Source: CBDCGS01 sp965216915 (GTDB lineage: Bacteria; Pseudomonadota; Alphaproteobacteria; UBA828). From it: DNA of 64,000 bases. The position numbers were made by a program, and so were the translations under genes. Location: the NCBI GenBank assembly GCA_965216915.1, contig CBDCGS010000010.1:372001-436000 (forward strand), read 5' to 3'. The notes beneath the pieces are model-generated. The model saw only the letters and a program-made list of their open reading frames with translations, did no database searches and was not told where the DNA came from. The first letter of the stretch is position 1; each line of letters starts with the position of its first letter. Positions 43,161-51,866 of this stretch are shown in pieces.

Positions 43161-43595
43161 CTAGATCGGCTCGGCGATGAAGACCGGGATCTTCCGTGTC
43201 GTTTTCGCCTTGTACTCGTCATAGGTGGGGAAGGCTTCCGTCGCGGCCTGCCAGAGACGGCTGCGCTCCTGATCGTCGGTCACCTCGCGAAGGCGCATTT
43301 TGAACGTCTCGGTTTCGTCTCTCACCTCGACATCCGGGTTCGCTCTGAAATTATTGACCCACACGGGATTGCTGGGGCTGCCCCCGTTCGAGGCGACCAG
43401 CACGTAGCCCTCGTCCACCTTGACGCGCATCAGCGGCGTTTTCCTGATGCCGCCGGTCTTGTTGCCGACATGCGTGATGATGACGCATGGCAAGCCGGTG
43501 TCGAGCAGCGTGGTCCCCTCGGTGCCGCCGCTCCCTTCGTAGAGCTCCACTTGTTTCCGCACCCAGTCGATGGGGGTCGGGATGTATTCCGCCAT
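43161..43595 (-). CDS. deazaflavin (F420)-dependent nitroreductase family protein
   Basis: A 144-residue DDN-type split-barrel protein, a family that binds reduced F420. Typical segments are LDTGLPCVIITHVGNKTGG, IRKTPLMRVKVDEGYVLVAS, GGSPSNPVWVNNFRANPDVE and the final PVFIAEPI. The members reduce nitroaromatics or quinones, but physiological substrates are mostly unknown. With the LLM oxidoreductase at 14742, this hints that the organism can make F420. Confidence 0.85.
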   Translation of the reverse strand: MAEYIPTPIDWVRKQVELYEGSGGTEGTTLLDTGLPCVIITHVGNKTGGIRKTPLMRVKVDEGYVLVASNGGSPSNPVWVNNFRANPDVEVRDETETFKMRLREVTDDQERSRLWQAATEAFPTYDEYKAKTTRKIPVFIAEPI

Positions 43596-43843
43596 GATCG
43601 CCTCCTGCCGCTATGCTCACCCGCGCGCGCCACCGGACACGCTCAACACGAGCGCTGCCGCGCAGACGCCACTCTAACGCGAGACGCCCGTCCGTGGGAT
43701 GGGTCCCGGCGCGGGGACCGGGACGTCCGGTGGGGCGGCCGCACGGTCGGTGCGTGTGTGGGGCGGGGCATCCGGGTGTGTCGGGCCGCGATCCAACCAC
43801 CGCCCCGCGCGACCAACTGCCGCGGCTGACGGCCTCGCAACGG

Positions 43844-44248
43844 CTAATCCGCAACGCGCGAGACGAGGGCGAAGACGCGTACCTTGAGCGCGGCATCTTC
43901 GAGGTTGAAGGGCTCGAGCAGCGCGACCACCACGCCCTCGGCCTCGAGGCGGCGGAGGGCCGCGGTGATGAGGGGATAGCTGGTCGCGGGGTAGATCGCG
44001 CCATGCAAGGTCTCGGCCGTGGCGTAGGTAGTCGTCTTGAGGAAGGCGAGGATCTTCTGCTCGGTGCGGTTCAGCGCGTCCCAGTCTCGCCAATGATCCA
44101 CCGCTGCGATCGCGCTGAGCACCACGATCGTGACGAACAGCACGGCGACGACGACTGCGACAGGGCGGCGGCGCCAGACGCCCATGAGCCTGAGCGCGGC
44201 GAGGACCGCGCCGATCACCGATGCGAGCGCACTGAGGGTCGGCAGCAT
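43844..44248 (-). CDS. membrane protein with possible winged-helix C terminus
   Basis: A 134-residue protein. Two membrane segments (LSALASVIGAVLAALRLMG and AVVVAVLFVTIVVLSAIAAV) are followed by a cytoplasmic-looking part (LNRTEQKILAFLKTTTYATA, ETLHGAIYPATSYPLITAAL, RRLEAEGVVVALLEPFNLED) with the rhythm of a winged helix. The start at 44248 avoids an arginine-rich leader. It is separated by 41 bases from the exported protein upstream on the same strand. No family name can be given. Confidence 0.6.
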   Translation of the reverse strand: MLPTLSALASVIGAVLAALRLMGVWRRRPVAVVVAVLFVTIVVLSAIAAVDHWRDWDALNRTEQKILAFLKTTTYATAETLHGAIYPATSYPLITAALRRLEAEGVVVALLEPFNLEDAALKVRVFALVSRVAD

Positions 44249-44289
44249 CTCCGGCCCGTGCCACGCCCGCCCGGCCGGTCGCGCTCTGC

Positions 44290-44745
44290 CTAACGGCAGG
44301 CGCCGTCGGCCCGCGAGCGCGCCACGGCGAGGAGCTCCGGTGCTCCGTTGCCGGCGGGAAACACCCAATCCCATGCGCGCGCGCCGCCATGCACGGAGAT
44401 CTGCCCCACTTGCGGATGGTCGATGGTGAGCGTGACCGCGAGCATGCCGTCGTCCGGCACCTCGCGGATATCACCCTCGATCCCAATGGCCTTGTCCGGT
44501 GATCCGCCGAGCGGCAGAAAGCGCACGAGCACCCACTCGGAGCCGACAATGCGCAGGCGCACTTGTGTGCCGCGCTCGAAATCGATCGTCTGCGGCAAAT
44601 CCCACCAAGCCGCGGCCCAGTTGGCGCCGCGCCCATTGCCGGGCGTGCCCGAAACCGGGCACCATTCCTGTCCCACCGCCGCCGGGGCGCCGGCCACGAG
44701 CAATGCAAGTGCGATGAGCATCCCTGATACGAGTCGCCCGCGCAT
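44290..44745 (-). CDS. small exported protein, unknown function
   Basis: A 151-residue secreted protein with a signal peptide (GMLIALALLVAGAPAAVGQ). The mature part is beta-rich (TQVRLRIVGSEWVLVRFLPL, DGMLAVTLTIDHPQVGQISV) with Cys in EWCPVSG and at the very end, which may pair. The start at 44745 is set by the signal peptide. It probably shares an operon with the membrane protein downstream. I recognise no family. Confidence 0.6.
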   Translation of the reverse strand: MRGRLVSGMLIALALLVAGAPAAVGQEWCPVSGTPGNGRGANWAAAWWDLPQTIDFERGTQVRLRIVGSEWVLVRFLPLGGSPDKAIGIEGDIREVPDDGMLAVTLTIDHPQVGQISVHGGARAWDWVFPAGNGAPELLAVARSRADGACR

Positions 44746-44892
44746 GGCATCGTCCTCCTCACACATTGATCATAGTAATATCGTCTTATGCCAATAGAGC
44801 GATAATGCCAAGAGCGGTGGTCGTCGCGCCCGTTTTCAAACGGAGCGGACTGGGCCATCCTGAGCGGCGGACCCAGGATCACCGAGGCCAAG

Positions 44893-45630
44893 ATGAGCCT
44901 GCCGGCCGTGATCGGCCATCGCGGCGCGTGCGCCGACGCGCCGGAGAACACGCTCGCAGCGCTTCATGCGGCGGCCGCGGCCGGTGCACGCGCCGTGGAG
45001 GTCGACCTGCGGCTCGCCGCCGACGGCACCGTCGTGCTCATGCACGATGCCACGGTGGCGCGCACCACGAACGGGCGCGGCCGGGTGGCGGCGCTCGACG
45101 GTGCGGCGCTCGCCGCGCTCGATGCCGGCGCCTGGTTCGGATCGGCGTTCGCCGGCGCGCGCGTGCCGCGCCTTGCCGAGGCCATCCCGGTGCTCGTGGC
45201 GCACCGCCTCGCCGTCAACCTGGAGCTCAAGCCGGTGCCGGGCCACGCACCCGCGCTGGTGGCGGCGGTGGTGGCGACGCTCGCCGCCGCGTGGCCGCCG
45301 GATCATGCGCCGCCGGTGCTCTCGAGCTTCTCGCGGGTTGCCCTCCGCGCGGCGCGGGGGCGGGCGCCGCAGCTGCCGCGCGCGCTCTTGGTGCGGGCGC
45401 TGCCCAAGGGCTGGCGGCGTGCGGCGCGTGCGCTCGACTGCGAGGGGGTGCATTGCGACCAGCGCCACCTCACGGCGGCCGAGGCCGCGGCCGTGCGCGC
45501 GGCCGGCTACGCCCTCCGCTGCTACACGGTGAACAGCCCGGCGCGCGCCGCGACCCTCTATGGCTGGGGCGTCGACGGGCTCTTCACCGATGCGCCGCGC
45601 CGCCTGCTGCCGATTGCAGGCCGCTTCTGA
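44893..45630 (+). CDS. ugpQ: glycerophosphodiester phosphodiesterase
   Basis: A 245-residue GDPD enzyme that hydrolyses glycerophosphodiesters to glycerol-3-phosphate and an alcohol. The catalytic and metal motifs are in order: IGHRGACADAPENTLAAL, AVEVDLRLAADGTVVLMHD, LELKPVPGH and the late LRCYTVNSPARA, GWGVDGLFTDAP. No signal peptide, so it is cytoplasmic like UgpQ. With glpD it would feed G3P into central metabolism, but the two genes are 25 kb apart. Confidence 0.88.
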   Translation: MSLPAVIGHRGACADAPENTLAALHAAAAAGARAVEVDLRLAADGTVVLMHDATVARTTNGRGRVAALDGAALAALDAGAWFGSAFAGARVPRLAEAIPVLVAHRLAVNLELKPVPGHAPALVAAVVATLAAAWPPDHAPPVLSSFSRVALRAARGRAPQLPRALLVRALPKGWRRAARALDCEGVHCDQRHLTAAEAAAVRAAGYALRCYTVNSPARAATLYGWGVDGLFTDAPRRLLPIAGRF

Positions 45631-45833
45631 CAGAGGTCCCGGCGCTACCTGGCCACCGCGCCCGTTCCCGGCGGTCGTCCCTATGGTTTCAACCGGGATG
45701 ACCTATATGATATAGTCTATTAGAATTATCTGGCGATGTTGGCCCGCCGCCGGTTGACCGCGAGCGCGACGGACAAGTTGACCGCGAATGCGGCGAAAAA
45801 GAAGAACAATCGGGTCGAGGAGGAGAGACCGTT

Positions 45834-46847
45834 ATGGGGAGGCACCTCTTCGCGATTTTATGTTTTTTGACTTGGGTTGCGCTTCATCAAAGCGTGATGG
45901 CCCAAACGGGAGCGCGCGGTGTCGCGACCAGTGCCGATCTGGCGGCGGACGAAATAGACACCGAGGAAGACGTCGAAGATATCGACGACGTTTTCAAGCG
46001 CTTGCGGCGCGAACGTGAAAGATACCTGGTTGAGATACCCAAGAAATCGGAAGAAATAAAGAAGCTACGAAGCGAATTGACAAATTTTCAGTTCGAGCAC
46101 GAAGAAATACAACAACGGATCGGTCGGATCGATTCCGAGTCCTTGGATGAAGAAAAACGTCACTTCGAGCTCCGAAAATCTCAGCTTGAGACTCGGATCG
46201 CAAACAGAAAGCGGCTCCTCGATCGGTTAGAATCCGCCGATCCCCGTGAAATGTCGGACATCGAGCTCGATATCGCCCGGACCGAGGACGAGCTGGAGGC
46301 GACGATAGCAAGGCTCGATTCGGTGGAGCGTCGGAGGAAAACACGCGAAGACGAGAGACAGCAACTCGAAGAGAGGTTGCCCAATATCTCTCAAGCGATC
46401 GACTCGCTGGAAGGAAAAATAATTCGAAGAAACTTGGAGGTTCGGCGTTTGGAGGATCTACTTTTCGAAGTTGAATTTCGAATTAACGAGTTACTGACAC
46501 CTCAGACCGCGAAAAATCGTTTTAAGTTATTGATCACGGTTGCGTTTGCGGTTCTCGTAGGTCTTGTGATCTTTGGATTCTTCGTCGTTGCAATGCGTGA
46601 CGAGCGCGTCCGTCGTGCGATATTTTCCGGTGAATCGGGCATTCAATTTATCACCCTGTTCTCCCTTGTCATCGCAATCATTCTATTCGGCATCACGGGA
46701 ATTCTTGAAGGTCGCGCCCTGGCGGCGTTGCTTGGCGGGATTTCGGGGTACATCCTGGGACGCGGCACGGCGGGTATGACGTCGGGCAATGGCGGCGGCG
46801 GAAATCTTGGGAGCAGTACGCCCGGCGGTGCGGCGCGGGTGGCGTGA
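45834..46847 (+). CDS. secreted/membrane coiled-coil protein, unknown function
   Basis: A 337-residue protein. A signal-like N terminus (HLFAILCFLTWVALHQSVMA) is followed by about 170 residues of strong coiled coil rich in Glu, Arg and Lys (from FKRLRRERERYLVEIPKKSE). Two C-terminal membrane helices follow (LLITVAFAVLVGLVIFGFFVV and ITLFSLVIAIILFGITGIL), then a Gly-rich tail. The base composition is visibly more AT-rich than neighbours, and an AT-rich leader at 45.69-45.74 kb precedes it. It may be acquired DNA. An envelope-spanning or sensor role is only a guess. Confidence 0.65.
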   Translation: MGRHLFAILCFLTWVALHQSVMAQTGARGVATSADLAADEIDTEEDVEDIDDVFKRLRRERERYLVEIPKKSEEIKKLRSELTNFQFEHEEIQQRIGRIDSESLDEEKRHFELRKSQLETRIANRKRLLDRLESADPREMSDIELDIARTEDELEATIARLDSVERRRKTREDERQQLEERLPNISQAIDSLEGKIIRRNLEVRRLEDLLFEVEFRINELLTPQTAKNRFKLLITVAFAVLVGLVIFGFFVVAMRDERVRRAIFSGESGIQFITLFSLVIAIILFGITGILEGRALAALLGGISGYILGRGTAGMTSGNGGGGNLGSSTPGGAARVA

Positions 46848-46955
46848 CGTCGCCCGCCCGGAGGGCATCGGCACATACGCTGCTGCGCGCGTCCCCTCGG
46901 TTCGGACCGCGCGGCCGTCATGACGCCGAACGCCTGCGTGGTCGCGCGCGGCAGC

Positions 46956-47123
46956 TAGAGCAAATCCCGAGCAGGTGGAATCACCCGCGACGACGCATTT
47001 GCGTCAATGCCAATGAGAGAGAGCAAATCCCGAGCGGGTGGCATCACCTGCGACGACGCATTTGCGTCAATCTGAACCAGATAGAGCATGTCGCGTGAGC
47101 ATAGGCGAGCGTGACATGCTCTA
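46956..47123. repeat. palindromic repeat cluster 5 (two R1 units and one R2)
   Basis: Two tandem R1 units (each TAGAGCAAATCCCGAGC-type start, inner CACCTGC-type hairpin and GACGCATTTGCGTC) are joined by AATGAGAGAG. An R2 element follows, whose ends AGAGCATGTCGCG and CGTGACATGCTCT pair. The far end of R2 supplies the TAG stop of the gene at 47121-47705. Confidence 0.88.
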
Positions 47124-47705
47124 AGACGCGGCGACGAAGTCCTCGGCCGTGGTGAGCTCGGCGTAGAGCGGCAGGATGGCGAGCATGGCGTCGTAGTTCT
47201 GGTCGGTGAAACCGCTCGTGCAGTCGGTCAGCACGGTCGCGTCATAGCCCATGTTCACGGCGCGCTTCACGGTCGTCGCGACGACATGCTCGATGCATTG
47301 GCCGGTGACGTAGAGGCTGCGGATCCCCTTGTTGCGGAGGATCAGGTCGAGATCGGTGCCCTCGAAGCCATCCGAGCCGAAGTTGGTGATGATGATGTCG
47401 CCTTGCGCCGGGCGGAGCTCTTCGATGACCTCGGCGCCCCACGAGCCGACGAGGCACTCATTGTTCTCCTTGGCTTCGCGGAGCAGGCCGCAGGTGTTTT
47501 CGGGCAGCTCCGGATAGCCCGGCCGCCAGGCGATGTTGACGTAGAAGATCGGCATGGCGCGCGCGCGCGCCGCCCGGAGGGCGCGGTCGGTGTTCGCGAT
47601 GGCGTTGTTCTTTTCGACCTGCGGATAGAGATGCTTGCCCCAGACGCCGTCGGGATGGGCGACGCCGTTCTGGAAATGCAGCACGAGAAAAGCGGAACCC
47701 TGCAT
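47121..47705 (-). CDS. isochorismatase-fold protein lacking the Asp-Lys-Cys triad
   Basis: About 194 residues of the isochorismatase/cysteine hydrolase fold, recognisable by FLVLHFQNGVAHPDG, SDGFEGTDLDLILRNKGI and the GYDATVLTDC strand. The three catalytic positions of the family appear substituted. The Asp of the usual IDMQ motif is His (LHFQN). The Lys before SAF is Asn (ITNFGSDGF). The Cys before VxxT is Val (EHVVATT); a Cys three residues earlier (GQC) is out of register. It may be a binding protein or use another chemistry. The methionine at 47705 is used as start; 47726 is possible. Confidence 0.8.
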   Translation of the reverse strand: MQGSAFLVLHFQNGVAHPDGVWGKHLYPQVEKNNAIANTDRALRAARARAMPIFYVNIAWRPGYPELPENTCGLLREAKENNECLVGSWGAEVIEELRPAQGDIIITNFGSDGFEGTDLDLILRNKGIRSLYVTGQCIEHVVATTVKRAVNMGYDATVLTDCTSGFTDQNYDAMLAILPLYAELTTAEDFVAAS

Positions 47706-47810
47706 GTCGGTCTCCCCCTTGGTCACGATTCCCTTGGGATGGTCTCAGCCGGTGGAGCGTGACTCGCGCGGGCGCCGGGCGCAACCGTCGGAACCCACCG
47801 CGCGTGCGGC

Positions 47811-48593
47811 TCAGGCGGCGTCCTTGGCGGCAGACCGGCGGCTGACGACGACACCAAACCGGAAAACCGATTCAGCGCCGCCGGCGATGACGCTGTTTTG
47901 GCCGATCCAGAGCGGTCCATGGAGCACGCCGTCCGAGCGGGAGAGGGGCCGGTCGTTAACGATGGTGCCGTGCGTGCTGCCGAGGTCCTCGATGCAGATC
48001 TGGTCGTCCTTCTTGGTGATCGCGAAATGCGATTCCGAGATCTGCAGGCCATCGCCTGCCCTGAGACAGAGGCCCCAGGAGCCGATCTTCGGGCCGCCCT
48101 CCATGGAGACCCGACCGCCGACGACGAAGGGCAGGTCGGAGACGTCGATGCCCTCGGTCCCGATCTGAAAGCCGACATCGCTCGACGCGGGCAAGAGGGT
48201 GATTCCGGAGACCTCGTCGGCCTTGGCGATGTCGCGGCCGGTTTCGGAGGTCTCCAAGATCTTCCGGTTGGCATCGGAGAGGCGCTCGCAGAGCATCCGC
48301 AGCAACGGCAGCGCAAAGGGGTTCTTGCCCCCGAAGGCGGAGAGGAACTCCTCTCGCGTGACCCGAAGCGCGGTCACCTCACCCTTGGCCTGGATCGTGG
48401 TCGAGCGCGGCGTGTTCTGGAGAACGCCGCTTTCACCAAAGATCTGGCCGGGGCCGAGCACGTTGAGAACGACGGCGGCGTCGCCGATGGTCCGCAAGAC
48501 CTTCACTTCGCCGCGCTGGATGACGAACACGGACTCGCTGGCCGCGCCTTCTGGATAGATCACCGATCCATCGTCGAAGATCTGCTCGTCCAT
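47811..48593 (-). CDS. cyclic-nucleotide-binding plus FHA domain protein
   Basis: A 260-residue regulatory protein. Residues about 5-115 are a Crp-like cNMP-binding domain (VIYPEGAASESVFVIQRGEV, LGPGQIFGESGVLQNTPRST). Residues about 170-255 are an FHA domain that binds phosphothreonine, with ITKKDDQICIEDLGSTHGTI and VNDRPL. There is no DNA-binding HTH. It would join second-messenger or stress input to Ser/Thr phosphorylation; no such kinase is nearby. The start at 48593 is set by domain boundaries. Confidence 0.85.
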   Translation of the reverse strand: MDEQIFDDGSVIYPEGAASESVFVIQRGEVKVLRTIGDAAVVLNVLGPGQIFGESGVLQNTPRSTTIQAKGEVTALRVTREEFLSAFGGKNPFALPLLRMLCERLSDANRKILETSETGRDIAKADEVSGITLLPASSDVGFQIGTEGIDVSDLPFVVGGRVSMEGGPKIGSWGLCLRAGDGLQISESHFAITKKDDQICIEDLGSTHGTIVNDRPLSRSDGVLHGPLWIGQNSVIAGGAESVFRFGVVVSRRSAAKDAA

Positions 48594-48982
48594 CGGAACC
48601 TCCGAGCCAAGACGTTGTATCAGTCCTCGTTCCCTCGGCGCGCGGTCTTCTAGAGCGGGGAGAGGCGGTTGGGCTTTTCTTCCCCACTGCCGCACCGGAA
48701 TGCTAGCGGGCCACACTTGAAGAGTTGCTTAAGCATCGCGCCGGCGGAGCGGGGTGGCATGCGCCGTTCACCGCAGGTCCCCGCTCGGTGTGATGACGGT
48801 CACCGGCAAGAGGTGAAGTTAATTATTTACGATAGAAATTTAACTAATACTCGAAATAGAATCACGATTTACACCATATCTATTATCCACTTAACAGAAT
48901 TTTCGCGAAGTTTACTACCAAGTTCTCAACAAATTTGATAGGGTCGCGCTAACGAACGAGAAACGATAGTGGACGCGAACCC
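48594..48982. promoter_or_regulatory. AT-rich divergent promoter region
   Basis: 389 bases between the cNMP/FHA gene and the first TadG-like gene. The right half (about 48815-48960) is strikingly AT-rich (e.g. AAGTTAATTATTTACGATAG, ACAGAATTTTCGCGAAG) and probably holds the promoter of the pilus-like genes. No exact -35/-10 pair can be fixed. The left half is GC-rich and shows no gene. Confidence 0.4.
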
Positions 48983-50296
48983 ATGTCGAACATGATGCCG
49001 AGGATTTCTTCATCGCCGCGTTTCGGCAAGGCAGCCGGCGCGGTCGCATCCAAGATCAAGGACTTTCGGGAGGATCGCCAGGGCGCGATCATCGTGATCA
49101 TCGCGTTGACGCTGACCGTCATGATCGGCGGCTCGGCGCTCGCCGTCGATATCGGCAACTGGTACCACTCCAAGCGCCTCGCGCAGACCGCCGCCGACGC
49201 GGCCGCCTATGCGGGGGCGGTGGACCTGGCGCGCCAGGGGCTGGGCAATCCCGACGGCACCACGATCGCGCTCGCGGGCGCCGACGCGGCTGATCGCAAC
49301 GATTTCGACGGCGCGGTGACGATCAACTATCCGCCGCTGCAGGGCGAGGCCGTGGGCGATGCCACGGCGGTCGAGGCGGTGGCGACGGTGCAGCCCGACC
49401 TCTTCCTCGCTGCGCTCTTCCTTACGGAGGCGCCGCAGATCGGCGCGCGCGCGGTGGCGCGGGCCACGGTGTCCGAGGCCTGCATCTGGGCGCTGCATCC
49501 CACCGCGTCGGGCGCCTTTAAGGTGTCCGGCTCGGCGCAGGTGGATTTCGACTGCGGTGTCGTGGTGAACTCGAACGATCCGAGCGGCGCGCTCCAGCAA
49601 TCGGGCAACTCCTGCCTCACGGCGACCTCGGTGGCGGTGGCCGGCGGCACGACGACCGGGTGCACCACGCCGGCGCCCGAAGCCTATACGGCTCACTATG
49701 AGGATCCGTTGGCGGACAAGCTGAGCCCGCCCGCGGAGGCCGACGATCCCTGCGACTTCAACAGCAAGGTCACCGTCCAGCCGGGCGATGTCGAGACCCT
49801 GCTGCCGGGCGTCTATTGCGCCGGGATGGATATCAGGGGCGAGGCGACCTTCAGCGCCGGCCTCTACGTGCTGCGCGGCGGCACCTTCAAGATCAACTCT
49901 CAGGCGATCGTGACCAACACAACCAACGGCTTTGGCGGCGTCACCTTCTATCTCACGGGCTCCGGCAACAACTATGCCGAGGTCGACATCTCCGGCGGCG
50001 CCGACGTGACGTTGACGCCGATGACTTCGGGCCCGCTCGCGGATGTGCTCTTCTACCAGGACCCGGGCGCGCCGGAGGGTGGCACCAACAAGTTCAACGG
50101 CGGCAGCGCCATGGATCTGACCGGGATCCTCTATTTCCCGAAATCGGGTGTGACGTTCACCGGTGGCACGTCGGCGGACAAGGCCGAGGTCGCCATCGTC
50201 GCGCTGACGCTTGAGTTCGGCGGCAACGCGGTGGTCGATAGCACCTTCGCCAGCAGCCTCTTCGGCGACGAGTTCTTCGCGCGACTGGTCGAGTAG
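48983..50296 (+). CDS. TadG-like protein, copy 1
   Basis: A 437-residue protein with a single N-terminal membrane helix (AIIVIIALTLTVMIGGSALA followed by VDIGNWYHSKRLAQTAADAA), the signature of TadE/TadG-like Flp-pilus minor proteins. The remaining 370 residues are a large outer domain rich in Gly/Thr and beta strands, with paired Cys (EACIWAL, DFDCGVV, NSCLTAT, GVYCAGM). It is a paralogue of the gene at 50531. The short cytoplasmic part has a DRQGA motif before the helix as in Tad minor pilins. The exact role, surface or pilus-associated, is inferred. Confidence 0.8.
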   Translation: MSNMMPRISSSPRFGKAAGAVASKIKDFREDRQGAIIVIIALTLTVMIGGSALAVDIGNWYHSKRLAQTAADAAAYAGAVDLARQGLGNPDGTTIALAGADAADRNDFDGAVTINYPPLQGEAVGDATAVEAVATVQPDLFLAALFLTEAPQIGARAVARATVSEACIWALHPTASGAFKVSGSAQVDFDCGVVVNSNDPSGALQQSGNSCLTATSVAVAGGTTTGCTTPAPEAYTAHYEDPLADKLSPPAEADDPCDFNSKVTVQPGDVETLLPGVYCAGMDIRGEATFSAGLYVLRGGTFKINSQAIVTNTTNGFGGVTFYLTGSGNNYAEVDISGGADVTLTPMTSGPLADVLFYQDPGAPEGGTNKFNGGSAMDLTGILYFPKSGVTFTGGTSADKAEVAIVALTLEFGGNAVVDSTFASSLFGDEFFARLVE

Positions 50297-50315
50297 GTAG
50301 GCGTTATTCACGCAC

Positions 50316-50358
50316 AGCCCGCCGGGCCCGCCAACGCGGGGCCGGCGGGCTATTTTTT
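50316..50358 (+). terminator. rho-independent terminator after TadG-like copy 1
   Basis: A 16-base stem with one mismatch (AGCCCGCCGGGCCCGC with GCGGGGCCGGCGGGCT) and a 3-base loop, followed directly by ATTTTTTT. It separates the first TadG-like gene from the second, which therefore has its own promoter, probably in the AT-rich 50360-50480 stretch. Confidence 0.92.
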
Positions 50359-50530
50359 TGACGGCAACAAATTTCGAGCAACAATCAACGCATTGTCAAA
50401 TAAAATTGGCTACAGTCTATTTTTGAATTTACCAATACAAATCAACATACCGCTTTAACTATATTTGTAGAGAAGCCGTTAGGATCTTTCCGGCATAGTC
50501 GGCAGCATCACGACCAGTGAGTGCGAAAAA

Positions 50531-51847
50531 ATGTCGAAAATGCCGAAGAGATCTTCTTTGCCACAGGTCGCGCCGAAAAGCGGCGGGATCGCGTCCAAGT
50601 TCCGCCGTTTTCGTGAGGACCGGAAGGGCTCCATCGCGATCATCATCGGCCTTTCGCTGACCGTCGTGGTGGGAGGCTCGGCGCTCGCGGTCGACGTGGG
50701 CAATTGGTATCACACCAAGCGTCAGACCCAGACGGCCGCCGATGCCGCCGCGTTCGCCGCGGCGCTCGATCTCGCGAGCCAGGGCCTCAGCGGCACGGCC
50801 GATCAGACGGCGATCGAGCAGGCGGCCAACGATGCGGCTGATCGCAACGCGTTCACCGGCACGGTGGTCGTCAACCACCCGCCGACGCAGGGTGCCGCCC
50901 TCGGTGACAACCGCTCGGTCGAGACGGTGCTGACGGTCACGCCCGATCTCTTCCTCGCCGCGATTTTCTTGAACGACGCACCGCAGATCGCCGCGCGCGC
51001 CGTGGCCCGCGCCACGGTCTCCGAGGCCTGCCTCTGGGCCCTCCACCCCAACCAGGCGGAGAGCTTCAAGGTCGCCGGTGGCGCGCAGGTCGAGCTCAAC
51101 TGCGGCGTCGTGGTCAATTCCACGCACCCGACCGAGGCGCTCTATCAGACGGGTAATTCGTGCCTGAACGCGACCTCCGTCGCGGTGGCGGGCGGCGCGT
51201 CCGGCGCCTGCGTGAACCCTGCCGCCGAGACCTTCACGGCCAACTATTCCGACCCCATGGCCGGCAAGGTCAGTGCGCCCGCGGAAGCCACCGATCCGTG
51301 CGATTTTCCGAACAAGGTGACGGTCAGCCCGGGCGACACGGCAACCCTGACGCCCGGCGTCTATTGCGGCGGCATGGACCTGCGCGGGACGGTGACGTTC
51401 GATCCCGGCGTCTACGTGCTGCGCGGTGGCACGATGAAGATCACCTCCCAGGCCGACGTCGACACCAACACCGGGCCGGTGCCCGGCGGCGCCTTCTTCT
51501 ACCTGACCGGCAGTGGCAACAACTACGCCCAGGTCGACATCGCGGGCGGCGCCACGGTGGATCTCTCCGCGCCGACGAGCGGGCCTTACGCGGACATCCT
51601 GTTCTATCAAGACTCCAACGCGCCGACCAACGGCACCAACAAGTTCAACGGCGGCTCGACCATGGACCTCACGGGAATCCTCTACTTCCCGCAGCAGCAG
51701 GTGGAATTCTCCGGGGGCACGCAGGCGAATGAGGTGGATGTCGCGATCGTCGCGATGACGCTCGACTTCCTCGGCGACTCCTATCTGAGCAACACCTACG
51801 CCAGCACTCTTCTGCAGGAAGAGTTCTACGCGAGGCTGGTCGAGTAG
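50531..51847 (+). CDS. TadG-like protein, copy 2
   Basis: A 438-residue paralogue of the gene at 48983, similar along its whole length: membrane helix GSIAIIIGLSLTVVVGGSAL then AVDVGNWYHTKRQTQTAADA, the same Cys positions, and blocks such as GVYCGGMDLRGTVTFDPGVY and FYLTGSGNNYAQVDIAGGA. The start regions are also alike (MSKMPKRSSLPQV against MSNMMPRISSSPRF). It heads a likely operon with two TadE-like genes. Duplication with divergence of the outer domain suggests surface variation. Confidence 0.8.
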   Translation: MSKMPKRSSLPQVAPKSGGIASKFRRFREDRKGSIAIIIGLSLTVVVGGSALAVDVGNWYHTKRQTQTAADAAAFAAALDLASQGLSGTADQTAIEQAANDAADRNAFTGTVVVNHPPTQGAALGDNRSVETVLTVTPDLFLAAIFLNDAPQIAARAVARATVSEACLWALHPNQAESFKVAGGAQVELNCGVVVNSTHPTEALYQTGNSCLNATSVAVAGGASGACVNPAAETFTANYSDPMAGKVSAPAEATDPCDFPNKVTVSPGDTATLTPGVYCGGMDLRGTVTFDPGVYVLRGGTMKITSQADVDTNTGPVPGGAFFYLTGSGNNYAQVDIAGGATVDLSAPTSGPYADILFYQDSNAPTNGTNKFNGGSTMDLTGILYFPQQQVEFSGGTQANEVDVAIVAMTLDFLGDSYLSNTYASTLLQEEFYARLVE

Positions 51848-51866
51848 GTCCCGGAGGGAACACACC

